A stretch of DNA of 64,000 bases from Saprospiraceae bacterium (GTDB lineage Bacteria > Bacteroidota > Bacteroidia > Chitinophagales > Saprospiraceae): assembly GCA_020631355.1 (NCBI GenBank), contig JAHDHL010000021.1:1-64000 (forward strand), read 5' to 3'. The notes below the pieces were generated by a model. The model ran no database searches and had not been told where the DNA came from. It saw only the letters and a program-made list of their open reading frames with translations. This document shows, piece by piece, positions 1 through 9,956 of the stretch. The translations under genes were made by a program, and so were the position numbers. Every line of letters starts with the position of its first letter. Within the stretch, counting starts at the first letter, position 1.

Positions 1-3000
1 GAATCCTCATCCGTCTCGCCGAAACCGTAATCCTCTGAGGAATCATCCGTGATTTCCGCCCAGTTTCGGAAGTGACGTAATGTTTCGTCAACCACTTCCA
101 GTGTGATGGATACCGTTGCCGTCTGACCCGGATTCAGGTTTGGACGGTTCGCCCAGGTCACCAAACCACCTGCATGGGTTCCTCCGTTCGTAGCAGATAC
201 GAAGACCATCCCTGCGGGAATCCTATCCTGAATGGTATAGTCATAGGATGGTACATCTCCCTGGTTCTTCACCGTGATATCGAAGGTCACCTGACCATTC
301 GCCTGGATGACTAAAGGACCTTGACGGGTCTTGATCAATGCCAAATCGTAGTCAACATCAACTTCTAAATCTTCATAATCATTATCATCCTCATCGCCCG
401 CAGGATTATCCGCGTCTATGTTATTATGATTCGTTACCTGATCGTTCGGTCCTACACCGAAGCCCTGTGCATTATCGTTACCGATATTCGTATCGGGAGT
501 AGAATCCTCATCTGTAGTATTATAATTACCTGAGCCATCACTAATGATTTCAGCCCAGTTTCTATACTGTCGTAATCTTTCGTCTTCTACATTTACTGTT
601 ACTGTACGAGTAATGGTTTGACCAGGAAGAAGGTCTGGCATATTCCAAGTTACATTACCACCTGAATGAGAGCCACCATTAGAAGCAGAAACGAAAGTCA
701 GACCTGCGGGAATCCTATCCCTAATAACATATCCCATTGATGGTACATCACCTTGGTTTTTCACTGTAATTGTGAAAGTTACATTCGTACCAGGTGTCAC
801 GGTCAAAGGTCCCTGACGAGTCTTAATCAATGCTAAATCGTAATTTACATCAACAGTTACAGAAGCGGGATCCGCATCATCCTCATCACCTCCACCATTA
901 TTGATTTCATTATCTACTTCTGTATCATTATTAGGATTTTGGTCCCTATCAGAATCCACATCCGTAGGAGTAAATCCACTTGGGGCATTAGCATTGGATA
1001 TTTCCACCCTATTGGTAATAACTTGATTATTTGCTAAAGGATAATTAGCTCTGAATGTGATGGTTACGGAAGTCGATTGGCCTGCATTCAAAGAACTAAT
1101 TGTACGGGTTGTTTTTCCGCCAGAAGGAGCACTCCAGTTACTGTCTTCCAATGTTAAACCTGCTGGAATATAATCCGTGATTTGAATATTTGAAGCATTC
1201 AATGAACCTTGGTTAAACACTGTAACTGTAAAGGTTACCAATTGATTTGGAGTGATGATACCATTCGCTGGATTGGAAACGACTTTCCTAATTGCCAAAT
1301 CGAAACACTGTACATTCACTTGTGCTACACAAGTAGATGTGTTTCCACATTCATCCCTTACAGTAAGTGTAACAGGTACAACTGTACCACACTGATTTCT
1401 GGAGAATGTGCTAGGAACTACACTAACCAATTCAACAGGTCCTGTATTACAAACATCAGAACTACTATCAAATACATCAGAAGGAGTAATAGAAGCATTC
1501 CCATTATCATCCAACTGAACTGTAATATTCCTACAAACCAATGGAGCTGGACCATTATTATCCACCACTGTGAATGTAGCTGTTCTAGTAACTGTGTTAT
1601 TACAGTTATCTCTGATGGTATATGTTACAGTCATGGCTCCTGTTAGACCACAACCATTAGATAGGTTATTATAATTGTAATTGCTTGTTACGGTTACACC
1701 CGAACAAGCATCAGAAGAACAACCTTGAAGCAATGCAATATTGGCATTGTTCCATGCATTGGCAGCAGCCTGATTTCCTGCTAATCCATTACATTCATGC
1801 GTTTCGTTCTGAGGATTACAAGTAACTACAGGATTCTCATCATCCACTATTTTGGTGACTACATTCGAAGTCAACCATGATGTACAAGGAAGCCTCCTTG
1901 ATTGACGACGATATTGAGTAGTAGCAGAGATGGTACCTGGATCATAGGATGCACCAGTGGCACCTGAGATGGTTGTCCATCCTCCCCAAGTATTGGAACA
2001 ATGGTCTCCTGTTCTTCTTTGCCACCTGTATTCATTCGTACCATAACAAGACCCTGTAGGAGGAGCGGTACTTACGATATTACTTGGATCGAATGCATTA
2101 CAAACCGATTGGTCTCCTGAAATGGAACCCGGATTGTTATAATTCCTAACAGAAGTTTTCGTCACCACATTAGAAGTGAGCCATGGTGCACATGGACTTC
2201 TTCTGGATTGTCTTCTGTATTGATATTGGGTTCCTTCAGGGATGGTACCCGGATCATATGTTGGACTATTGGAACCAGAGATGGTTGTCCAAGCAGACCA
2301 AGCGCCACCACAATTGCTAGAACGTTGTTGCCATTGGTAGGTTGCCGTACCATTAGCACCTCCTGATGGAGAAGCACTATTCGCAATAACACTCGGATTA
2401 TAAGAACCACAAACTTCCTGATCGCCAGATATGGAACCAGGATTCGTGTAATTATTCGTAACTGTCTTAGTAACTATATTGGAATAAATCCAACCACAGG
2501 GTTGAATTCTGACAGCCCTTCGATACTGCATGGATTGGGTGATTGTTGGAGGATCATAACTTGTATACAAGATATCTGTACCATCGGAATCATCCACATA
2601 ACCCGGGATATCCGTCCATGTTGTAGAACCAACTGGTCTTGACTGCCATTTGGAATCTTTCAATTCAGGATAACTGTGCACACCACCAGAAGGATTGGTT
2701 GCTGTTATCACAGAGGGATTAAAAGGCGTACACCCTTCCTCATCAGAGGAAAGGGTTCCTGGATTGGTATAATTGTTTGAGATATGAACATCCCTGATAT
2801 TACTATAGTACCATGTATTACAAGGTGCACATCTTGCCCCTCTCCTAATCCAATTCGATACAGTAGTATAAGGTAGGTTAATATCCTTACTTGTAGCACC
2901 TGCGATATTGGTCCAAACCCAACCATTGGCAGCATTCTTTTCCTGCCATTGATATTGGATATTACCATTCACACATCCTGTGGCGGGTGCTTCGACCCAT

Positions 3001-4589
3001 GTTGGGGGGTCACCACCATTACAATATATATTGTATCCCTGGATGGTACCCGGATTGAAACCCGAATCATCCGTTACATTAATACATACCGTATTGGTAG
3101 TCGTCCAACTGGTACAGAAGTAAGCTGGATTCCCTGTTTCGGGACCCACTGTTTTTGATTGTCTTCTGAAGCAACAGTTTGCATCAGAGGCGGGTACATT
3201 ATAGGTATAACCTGTGGCTCCGGGAATGGTACTCCATGAAGCACCTCCATTACAGCTTTTTTGCCAGCGATGCACATCCCAATCCCCCCAATCATAACTG
3301 GTATAGGATGAACTAGGAGACTGGACATTTTGGATGGTGTAACCATTGAATGGAGCACATACATTTTGGGTGTATCCGATAGAACCCGGATTCAAGTCCC
3401 CAACGATGTGGACATCCCTATCAGAGGTATACTGCCAATTACCACAAGGATAACATCTTGCTCCTCTCCTATACCAATTAGAAGAAGTCGTATAAGGTGG
3501 GTTAAATGTAGCACTTGTAGCTCCTGCAACATCCACCCAGTTCCAATTTGTTGAAGCGTTTTTCTCCTGCCATTGATATTGGATGGTACCACCAAAGCAA
3601 CCAGATGCAGGTGTCTGATTGTTCCAAGCAGGAGGATCAAAAGGTGCACAATTCAGCGACCATGAATGTACCTGCCCAGGATTGAATCCTGATGCATCGC
3701 ATGCAGATTCGAATCTTAGACAAACTCCAGAGGGAACTACTGACTCAGGGCCTGTATTATCACAATGACGGAATCTGATCTGATCAGCTCCGTTTGTTAA
3801 TAAGGTTGTTCCTAGTGAACCAGAAGTATATGAGGAAATCACTCCATCTTGGATATCCGCTGTACAGCCAGGGGATTGACCGACCAAGGAACCATTTCTC
3901 CAATACTCTACATACCAAGATTCGTCATATTGATTATTTGTATTTTCACGACCACAGTATCCATCCCAACTGATATAATTTTGAACAGTTATATTAAGGT
4001 ATGCACTATGGAAAGATGAAGGCAAGCTGATGAATGGACTTGCATTATTATTATTCGCTAATAATCTATAGTTGTACGCATTCAAATCACAACCATCTCC
4101 AGACATGGATGCATTCAGATTCCAAGACCAAGTATTTCCTCCACTACAAGGTACCGGTGGTGGTGGAGTTGGAGTTGGTAATCTTTCACCGATCCGGGGT
4201 TGGTACTGAGGTTGTACAGGATTCCAATAGGAACCAGTATAATTATAGTACCCACTATTCACATTATTTATAATATCCCAAGCACCTGAGCTTGATGGTG
4301 AAGTCCCATTCGAGAAGTACCATACGGCCGCCTGAATATCATTCGTATTATAATATGGTATCCCTGCCAGACAGTCGGAGACACTATTGTTCGTACTGTT
4401 GTTGGATAGACTATATAACAAGTTACCACCTGTTGCAAGATTAATGTCTGCACAGAATACAGTATAATTCCCTCCATCATAAGACATGTTGAAGTTATTA
4501 TATGTACCGTTCTGAGCAGATACAGATAGTGATATGCACAATATAGTGACTAAGAGGAGGGATTGTACTTGTAAAAATCTGGAATTCAT
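1..4589 (-). CDS. Giant secreted surface protein with possible thioester, Ig-like and DUF11 repeats (3' end outside window)
   Basis: The frame is open from an ATG at 4589 to the window edge, giving about 1,529 codons with no stop. A signal peptide ends near VSAQ (residues 23-26). Residues 27-100 hold FCADI (Cys46) and DIQAAVWYF (Gln86), which resemble the Cys and Gln motifs of thioester adhesin domains. A proline-rich linker follows. Residues about 300-905 are several Ig-like repeats of about 90 residues, each with a YQW or YRRQSR segment and a NPGSI(S)GDQ turn. A cysteine-rich HYR-like region follows (about 910-1090). At least three DUF11-type repeats (DLALIKTRQGPL) with acidic DEDD linkers start near 1095. 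DUF11 proteins are typically long cell-surface stalks. A C-terminal T9SS domain would be expected but lies off the window. It lies 59 bp downstream of another secreted protein. The adhesin role is inferred. Confidence 0.85.
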   Translation of the reverse strand, partial: MNSRFLQVQSLLLVTILCISLSVSAQNGTYNNFNMSYDGGNYTVFCADINLATGGNLLYSLSNNSTNNSVSDCLAGIPYYNTNDIQAAVWYFSNGTSPSSSGAWDIINNVNSGYYNYTGSYWNPVQPQYQPRIGERLPTPTPPPPVPCSGGNTWSWNLNASMSGDGCDLNAYNYRLLANNNNASPFISLPSSFHSAYLNITVQNYISWDGYCGRENTNNQYDESWYVEYWRNGSLVGQSPGCTADIQDGVISSYTSGSLGTTLLTNGADQIRFRHCDNTGPESVVPSGVCLRFESACDASGFNPGQVHSWSLNCAPFDPPAWNNQTPASGCFGGTIQYQWQEKNASTNWNWVDVAGATSATFNPPYTTSSNWYRRGARCYPCGNWQYTSDRDVHIVGDLNPGSIGYTQNVCAPFNGYTIQNVQSPSSSYTSYDWGDWDVHRWQKSCNGGASWSTIPGATGYTYNVPASDANCCFRRQSKTVGPETGNPAYFCTSWTTTNTVCINVTDDSGFNPGTIQGYNIYCNGGDPPTWVEAPATGCVNGNIQYQWQEKNAANGWVWTNIAGATSKDINLPYTTVSNWIRRGARCAPCNTWYYSNIRDVHISNNYTNPGTLSSDEEGCTPFNPSVITATNPSGGVHSYPELKDSKWQSRPVGSTTWTDIPGYVDDSDGTDILYTSYDPPTITQSMQYRRAVRIQPCGWIYSNIVTKTVTNNYTNPGSISGDQEVCGSYNPSVIANSASPSGGANGTATYQWQQRSSNCGGAWSAWTTISGSNSPTYDPGTIPEGTQYQYRRQSRRSPCAPWLTSNVVTKTSVRNYNNPGSISGDQSVCNAFDPSNIVSTAPPTGSCYGTNEYRWQRRTGDHCSNTWGGWTTISGATGASYDPGTISATTQYRRQSRRLPCTSWLTSNVVTKIVDDENPVVTCNPQNETHECNGLAGNQAAANAWNNANIALLQGCSSDACSGVTVTSNYNYNNLSNGCGLTGAMTVTYTIRDNCNNTVTRTATFTVVDNNGPAPLVCRNITVQLDDNGNASITPSDVFDSSSDVCNTGPVELVSVVPSTFSRNQCGTVVPVTLTVRDECGNTSTCVAQVNVQCFDLAIRKVVSNPANGIITPNQLVTFTVTVFNQGSLNASNIQITDYIPAGLTLEDSNWSAPSGGKTTRTISSLNAGQSTSVTITFRANYPLANNQVITNRVEISNANAPSGFTPTDVDSDRDQNPNNDTEVDNEINNGGGDEDDADPASVTVDVNYDLALIKTRQGPLTVTPGTNVTFTITVKNQGDVPSMGYVIRDRIPAGLTFVSASNGGSHSGGNVTWNMPDLLPGQTITRTVTVNVEDERLRQYRNWAEIISDGSGNYNTTDEDSTPDTNIGNDNAQGFGVGPNDQVTNHNNIDADNPAGDEDDNDYEDLEVDVDYDLALIKTRQGPLVIQANGQVTFDITVKNQGDVPSYDYTIQDRIPAGMVFVSATNGGTHAGGLVTWANRPNLNPGQTATVSITLEVVDETLRHFRNWAEITDDSSEDYGFGETDED

Positions 4590-4648
4590 AGTAATGTAGT
4601 TAATAGCTACTGAACGTGTTCTTGAATTGATTGGATTCATCATTGGGA

Positions 4649-5770
4649 TTATTTGGTAGTGACAATCATTTCGACGAATACTGATGATGAATCATCAATT
4701 TGGGTATCATCCACATTGAGGCTGATACCCGTTTCGTCGCCTACCTTGAATCCGTATTTGGAGATTTCCTTAGTTTTCCCGTTGGAGTCTTGGAAAACCT
4801 TTTGTAAGGCAATAGAAGTATTGTTATTCAGAATGAACTCTTTCTCATTGATGAGATTCGCTTCGAACCGTACCATACCGTCGGCTCTGAATACTACGTC
4901 GTTCATATTTCCGTTTGTTCTTATCTCGTATGTCAGCTTAATCGAATTGGGGGATTTACCCTCCACAGTCAAATCAATACCATTGTAGGCATTGTTATAT
5001 TGCAGAAACTGATATTTTGTGACAGTCATCGTATTTACGCCCAATGCTCTTGCCATGGGTTCCAATGTGATAGGTTCATCGGATTCGTTGATCTTGTTCA
5101 AAACTCGCAGTTGGGAACTTGCATCGTTATTCGCCACATCCAACTTGAAATTAGCTTCCGGATTATTATCATCATTAAACATGATGGCATGTCTTCTGAA
5201 GACCAATGACCTTTCCATTGTACCATATCTAATTAGATGGTATCTGTTGGGTACATATTCATGTGCGAACGGATACTCATCTGTCCCTCCCTCGATTGTT
5301 CCTTCCTGAACACCAGAGAAAAGAGTGACATTATTCCTCCATGTCAGGGAAGATGTACCGAAAGAGGAATGTACCGTGATGTCAGAATAAGTACCAGAAG
5401 GCAGGCCTGTTGCGACAATGATGTTGTTCTTGTTCAGACAGGAAAGACTTTGGGTCTTACCATTCACCTTGAATTCCACTTGGAATGGTGTATCGGAGGA
5501 TACCTGATTAGCCAGTATGATGATTAGTGCTCCATCATTGGCTCCAGCCTTGGTTTCATTCTTTGCATTGACCCTATTGACAATGATTGCATTTTCTGCG
5601 TGACCTCCATCAAAATTCTCGTAATCATAAACACCATGTTCTTGCTGTCCATTAGATTGGAAAGCACACAGTAAGAATGATAGAGAAAATAGCATGGGGA
5701 GTGCTAATTGCTTGAAACGATAAGAGACATTTGGTGCAGTTGGGTACAAGTTGGTAGAAAGTAATTCCAT
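4649..5770 (-). CDS. Secreted protein resembling the DUF7948 domain
   Basis: This is a 373-residue protein with a long basic N-region and a hydrophobic core (residues about 25-37), cleaved near SNGQ. The body is beta-rich. It contains YNGIDLTVEG and a following KLTYEI segment, and these resemble the DUF7948 domain found at the start of Bacteroidota beta-propeller surface proteins. I see no T9SS sorting domain and no lipobox, so it is probably periplasmic or released. It lies 59 bp upstream of the giant surface protein on the same strand with no clear terminator between, so the two are probably co-transcribed and may work together. The family call is by pattern only. Confidence 0.6.
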   Translation of the reverse strand: MELLSTNLYPTAPNVSYRFKQLALPMLFSLSFLLCAFQSNGQQEHGVYDYENFDGGHAENAIIVNRVNAKNETKAGANDGALIIILANQVSSDTPFQVEFKVNGKTQSLSCLNKNNIIVATGLPSGTYSDITVHSSFGTSSLTWRNNVTLFSGVQEGTIEGGTDEYPFAHEYVPNRYHLIRYGTMERSLVFRRHAIMFNDDNNPEANFKLDVANNDASSQLRVLNKINESDEPITLEPMARALGVNTMTVTKYQFLQYNNAYNGIDLTVEGKSPNSIKLTYEIRTNGNMNDVVFRADGMVRFEANLINEKEFILNNNTSIALQKVFQDSNGKTKEISKYGFKVGDETGISLNVDDTQIDDSSSVFVEMIVTTK

Positions 5771-6082
5771 AATTGATCAAAATCTATGTCTTAATATTGG
5801 GTCGGAAAACAGCCGGAAACGACTAGATAGACCTCACCAACCTGTACTAATACAACTACTGCGCCAAAAGACCATCACATATAAAATATTTTCATATATA
5901 TTAAAAAGTTTTATTCCATGTCACACTATGTCAATAATCCGTTATATTCCGGATTGCATTACATGAACAAATCAGGCACACAATAAACAACTCATTTTCA
6001 ATAATTTAGACATTATTCAAAAAGGATATTATAGTTATATGGAATAGAATGACTAACTTTATGAATCAGCAAATCAATAGTT
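5771..6082. promoter_or_regulatory. Divergent intergenic region between secreted protein and hydroxylase genes
   Basis: This is 312 bp of AT-rich sequence between two divergent starts and must hold both promoters. On the plus strand TAACTTTA at about 6054-6061 is close to the -7 consensus TAnnTTTG, but no convincing TTG partner is present. No exact -7 box was found for the minus-strand gene. No RNA gene or long repeat was seen. Confidence 0.35.
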
Positions 6083-7162
6083 ATGGTCGAGCAGTTTTTT
6101 GGAATTCCTAACATAGATTTTTACTTAGTTATCAGTATTCTGATGTTTTTCGTGATTATCGAAATCATTGGTGGATATTGGAACCGTTCTGAAAGAACCT
6201 TTAGTGATTGGATACAGGAATTTGGCGGATATCTTGTATTGGGTACCTTGATTAAGCCTGCGATAGTGATGACCGTTCTCCTGGTGGGAAATGCATTAAC
6301 ATCATTCGAAACAGCTCCATTATCCGGAAACAGCATCTGGTTGAATCTACTCCTCTACCTTCTATTGGATGATTTATTACAATACTGGTATCACCGGTCT
6401 GCCCACGAATACGAATTCTTATGGAAGCTACACCGCCCGCACCATCAGGCAGAGGAGATGGGTTTCTTTGTTTCTTACCGCAATGCCTTTTTGTATTATA
6501 TCATAATGCCAAATATCTGGTGGGTCGGATTCATTACATTCATGGGAGGAGCCAAAGCCGTGGCCTTGGGATTGGTACTGAAACAATTGATTATCGTGAG
6601 TTCGCACAGCACTCTATCTTATGATAAGATATTATACAAGTATTCCTTTCTACGTCCTGTGGCTTTCATTTGGGAAAGGATATTCATCACACCTGCATTC
6701 CATCATGCACATCATGGAAAAACGAAACGCGATGGCATCAGTGATCCGAATGGTAATTTTGGTAACATGTTTTCTCTTTGGGATCAAATTTTCGGTACGG
6801 CGACCTTTACCAGAAAATTCCCTGAAGCATATGGGTTAGAGAATGACCCCAAAGAGCATTGGTCTGCTTCCTACCTCTACCCTATCCTAGCATCCGACAA
6901 CCCTGAGAGTGAGATTTCCAGAGGATATAAAAAAACGGATACAACAACAATGGAACCCACAACAGTGGAATTGGTCAAGGGTGAAAAATATCTTTGGTGC
7001 CAATGTGGCATGAGTAAGAACCAACCATTTTGTGATAGTGCACATCATGGTACCAAACACAAACCCTTACTCTTTGAAGCCAAGCGAACGGGTAAGGTTC
7101 GGTTGTGTAATTGCAAACTGACCCAAAAAGGACCTTTTTGTGATGATTCACATTTGGCCTGA
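6083..7162 (+). CDS. Sterol desaturase/fatty acid hydroxylase-type membrane oxygenase fused to a CDGSH iron-sulfur domain
   Basis: The first 270 residues are a membrane di-iron oxygenase of the fatty acid hydroxylase superfamily. Hydrophobic segments lie at about 12-30, 50-72, 85-100, 136-155 and 160-175. The histidine clusters HRSAH (104-108), HRPHH (117-121) and HHAHH (207-211) are the expected di-iron ligands. After a short linker, residues 300-359 carry two CDGSH-type motifs: CQC...PFCDSAH (306-321) and CNC...PFCDDSH (342-357). The canonical Gly is Ser in the first and Asp in the second. CDGSH motifs bind a 2Fe-2S cluster with three Cys and one His. The tail could therefore deliver electrons to the di-iron site (inference). 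The substrate is unknown and no partner gene is nearby. A strong terminator follows. Confidence 0.88.
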   Translation: MVEQFFGIPNIDFYLVISILMFFVIIEIIGGYWNRSERTFSDWIQEFGGYLVLGTLIKPAIVMTVLLVGNALTSFETAPLSGNSIWLNLLLYLLLDDLLQYWYHRSAHEYEFLWKLHRPHHQAEEMGFFVSYRNAFLYYIIMPNIWWVGFITFMGGAKAVALGLVLKQLIIVSSHSTLSYDKILYKYSFLRPVAFIWERIFITPAFHHAHHGKTKRDGISDPNGNFGNMFSLWDQIFGTATFTRKFPEAYGLENDPKEHWSASYLYPILASDNPESEISRGYKKTDTTTMEPTTVELVKGEKYLWCQCGMSKNQPFCDSAHHGTKHKPLLFEAKRTGKVRLCNCKLTQKGPFCDDSHLA

Positions 7163-7190
7163 TTTGATGGGAATATCCTGAATGGATAAT

Positions 7191-7218
7191 AAAGCCAGAA
7201 TGACTTCATTCTGGCTTT
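7191..7218. terminator. Bidirectional terminator between convergent genes
   Basis: A perfect 13-bp stem, AAAGCCAGAATGA (7191-7203) pairing with 7206-7218, has a 2-base centre and is followed by TATTATTTT on the plus strand. It lies between the hydroxylase and the minus-strand T9SS gene, and its symmetry and flanking A/T can serve both. Confidence 0.88.
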
Positions 7219-7232
7219 ATTATTTTGTATGT

Positions 7233-9758
7233 CTATTTCTTGATTATCTTTTCTGTCTGCACCAAACGGTCAGCATCAAAGATAACGAGCTGGTACATGC
7301 CATTGGGAAGGGGTTCCACATTCATGGATGTATCATTGCCTACCATTATCAAACGGCCAAAGACATCATAAATCTCAAATCTTGGTTGCTCCACTTCCGT
7401 CTGGATGTTCAATACATCATGTACCGGATTGGGATACACCTTTGCCTCTACTTCGACCACAGACTGGGACTGTCTCAATGCGCAAGGGCTTTGTGATTCA
7501 TAGGCCCCCATATCCACCGTTCCGACAAAACGATTATTACCTGCGATGTCCTTAGTCAATTGGGATGCATTGGCATCATCGCCGGTATTCACAGCAGGTG
7601 AACAAGGGTCTAAGGAATAATCCGGATTGAACATCAAATCCCCATCCACGAATGAGTATAGGTTACTAATACTATTCCCAATCACTGACGAACCTTGAAT
7701 ATAACAATGGTCTGTGGTCAGATTCAACAGATTATTATTGAATGCAACAATGGCCTTATCAAAATTGATATCCTGATGAGCGATGATACTATTGTAGAAA
7801 TCAACTGTAAGTTCATCATTGTTACCCACCTGCATGGTTACAAGGTTCTTATTTTTGGTTTCCCCAAGAATCGTCGTATTGTAAATCTCTGCGGTTTGGT
7901 TCCTATTCGTTGCAATGAAACCTATGGCATTGGCATTCTTGGACGCATTATTGGCAATAATGGAATTCTCAATCAGGGTGTAATTAGAATTATTGATTTC
8001 AATAGCACAACGGGTCAATGAATTATTATCCACAATCCTTGAGCCACTGATGTACATATTGGTCGTGTTGCTATGATACAATGCACTACCGAATTCGGCC
8101 ACATTATTATTAACATCACAAAAATTAATATTGAGAACGGGCGAAGTCGTTGCAAAAAGACCACCTCCATAAATCGCATTATTCTCCTCGATGCGTAGAT
8201 TCATCAAGGTAGCTGTGGAATTAACGACATATAATCCTCCTCCTCTTGACCTACCGAACGAATTGGCATTATCCGCATTACCATCCTTGACGGATAGTCC
8301 TGATATAGAAACATCGGTAGCATCCTTGATTCGAACGACGTGGAATGAATTGCCAGATAATGTTCCATCATTATCAATATCTCCTGATAAAATGGTTTCG
8401 TATAATTCAGGATCATTGGTACCGCCTCCACTTTCATATCCACCGATGATACTTACATCAGATGGAATATCAAAGGTTGCTCCCCTTGATGTGGATGATG
8501 TGGGATAATATGTTCCCTCTGCAATATGAATCGTTTTTCCTGCACCGATTGCTAAGGCATCCTGCAAATCAGTAAAAGCATCATTCCAGGAATTTCCATT
8601 ATTGGCGCCATTAGCAGCCATATCCACATAGATATCTGATGGACCATCATACCTTAATATATAAAGCCCGCCATCTTCCTCAGAAGCAAGAATATTACCT
8701 GATGGTAAAAATGGATTCACTCCCCATACACCTGTTGTACCATTATATCCTGTATTCTGTACCATATCATAATACCCCACCAAAGTTGGAGTAGAAGGAT
8801 TACTGATATCCCAAAGCTGTACACCATCCTCGTAATAAGAGATATAACAGATATCTCCGATTATGAGTGGATTATGTGCAATGTTATTTGTGTGGGTCGG
8901 TGCATCATTCGGTTGTTTGAATGAAACTGAGTTGGTAATATTTCCATTTTCCACATCGGAAACATTTACAATGTATAATGGGAAATTACTCGTCTCAGTA
9001 GCATACACCACATGATTCCCATCATCTGTCATCCATGAACTGTGATTATAACCACCTGTATTCTCTTGGGCAAAAACAGCAATACTATTCAAGTTTCCCA
9101 AATCATATGCCCACATTCCTCCATTCTCGCCACTAGCGCTGTTGCAATAGGCAATATTATTACGAACATATAAATCATGGACATAACCACCATAGGCACC
9201 CAAATTGATGGATGCCAGTAAACTCGGATTTCCAGGATTAGAAATATCGTAAACGATTAGTCCCTGGCTTTCTGTATCAGAACCTGCCACATACAATCTA
9301 TCCTGGGGTTCATCTATGAATATATTGTGTGCCCGACCAAAATCAGTATTCAGTGTTGTCTTGACAATGTTTCCATTGGGTAAGGCACTCATGTCCAATA
9401 TGGTCAATCCCTCCATGGTACCAGCACCATAATCATGGACTCCATAAACGAAGTTGTCATGAGATTTGAAGTCCCTCCAAATGGAACTGAATGTTCCTTG
9501 GAAATCCTGCTTGAGGATCGGTGTGGTTGGGTCGGTCACATCTACTACATGGATTTCAGCGGGTGAACCAATGATACCGTATTCATTACCGGATCCATCT
9601 ACATAATACCAACATTCATTATAGGATAGTCCGCCTCTGGGAACGACACTAGAATCATTCCACTGTCCTAATTTGGACATATTCATGGAAGTATCCTGAG
9701 CAAATGATGATTGTAATGATAGGAAAATGATAAGTGCTAAAAGTACGTGTCTTTTCAT
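7233..9758 (-). CDS. Choice-of-anchor B (LVIVD-type) protein with right-handed beta-helix and T9SS sorting domain
   Basis: This is an 841-residue secreted protein whose signal peptide ends at SFAQ (residue 21). Residues about 30-370 resemble the choice-of-anchor B family, with repeated blades such as IHVVDVTDPTTP, LIVYDISNPGNP and QLWDISNPSTP typical of LVIVD beta-propellers. From about 375 (IYVDMAANGANNGNSWNDAF) to 745 it has right-handed parallel beta-helix repeats rich in Asn and small residues. The C-terminal 80 residues (VYPNPVHDVLNIQ, then a NGMYQLVIF strand) are a type A T9SS sorting domain, so it should be exported and anchored to the cell surface. The substrate is unknown. It stands alone between a shared terminator and a divergent hydratase gene. 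Confidence 0.85.
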   Translation of the reverse strand: MKRHVLLALIIFLSLQSSFAQDTSMNMSKLGQWNDSSVVPRGGLSYNECWYYVDGSGNEYGIIGSPAEIHVVDVTDPTTPILKQDFQGTFSSIWRDFKSHDNFVYGVHDYGAGTMEGLTILDMSALPNGNIVKTTLNTDFGRAHNIFIDEPQDRLYVAGSDTESQGLIVYDISNPGNPSLLASINLGAYGGYVHDLYVRNNIAYCNSASGENGGMWAYDLGNLNSIAVFAQENTGGYNHSSWMTDDGNHVVYATETSNFPLYIVNVSDVENGNITNSVSFKQPNDAPTHTNNIAHNPLIIGDICYISYYEDGVQLWDISNPSTPTLVGYYDMVQNTGYNGTTGVWGVNPFLPSGNILASEEDGGLYILRYDGPSDIYVDMAANGANNGNSWNDAFTDLQDALAIGAGKTIHIAEGTYYPTSSTSRGATFDIPSDVSIIGGYESGGGTNDPELYETILSGDIDNDGTLSGNSFHVVRIKDATDVSISGLSVKDGNADNANSFGRSRGGGLYVVNSTATLMNLRIEENNAIYGGGLFATTSPVLNINFCDVNNNVAEFGSALYHSNTTNMYISGSRIVDNNSLTRCAIEINNSNYTLIENSIIANNASKNANAIGFIATNRNQTAEIYNTTILGETKNKNLVTMQVGNNDELTVDFYNSIIAHQDINFDKAIVAFNNNLLNLTTDHCYIQGSSVIGNSISNLYSFVDGDLMFNPDYSLDPCSPAVNTGDDANASQLTKDIAGNNRFVGTVDMGAYESQSPCALRQSQSVVEVEAKVYPNPVHDVLNIQTEVEQPRFEIYDVFGRLIMVGNDTSMNVEPLPNGMYQLVIFDADRLVQTEKIIKK

Positions 9759-9956
9759 AAAGAATAATCATGTAAGGTTTAAATGAAAATTGATGGGGTA
9801 GAACGAAAGTAAGCATAGCAACAATTAAGATGCCATAGTACACCAATTCATAACAACCTTTATATAGGTTATGACAACTGGCATTCACACATACATAATG
9901 TCATTCATTGCAAAATGTTACTTATTTTGCGACTTCATTTCAAAACATCTTCATCC

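Noticed and set aside
1200-3660. Several open frames of 60-150 codons on both strands inside the giant surface protein
   Set aside because: They are shadows of a repetitive, stop-poor coding sequence. None has family resemblance, a promoter or a plausible start context.
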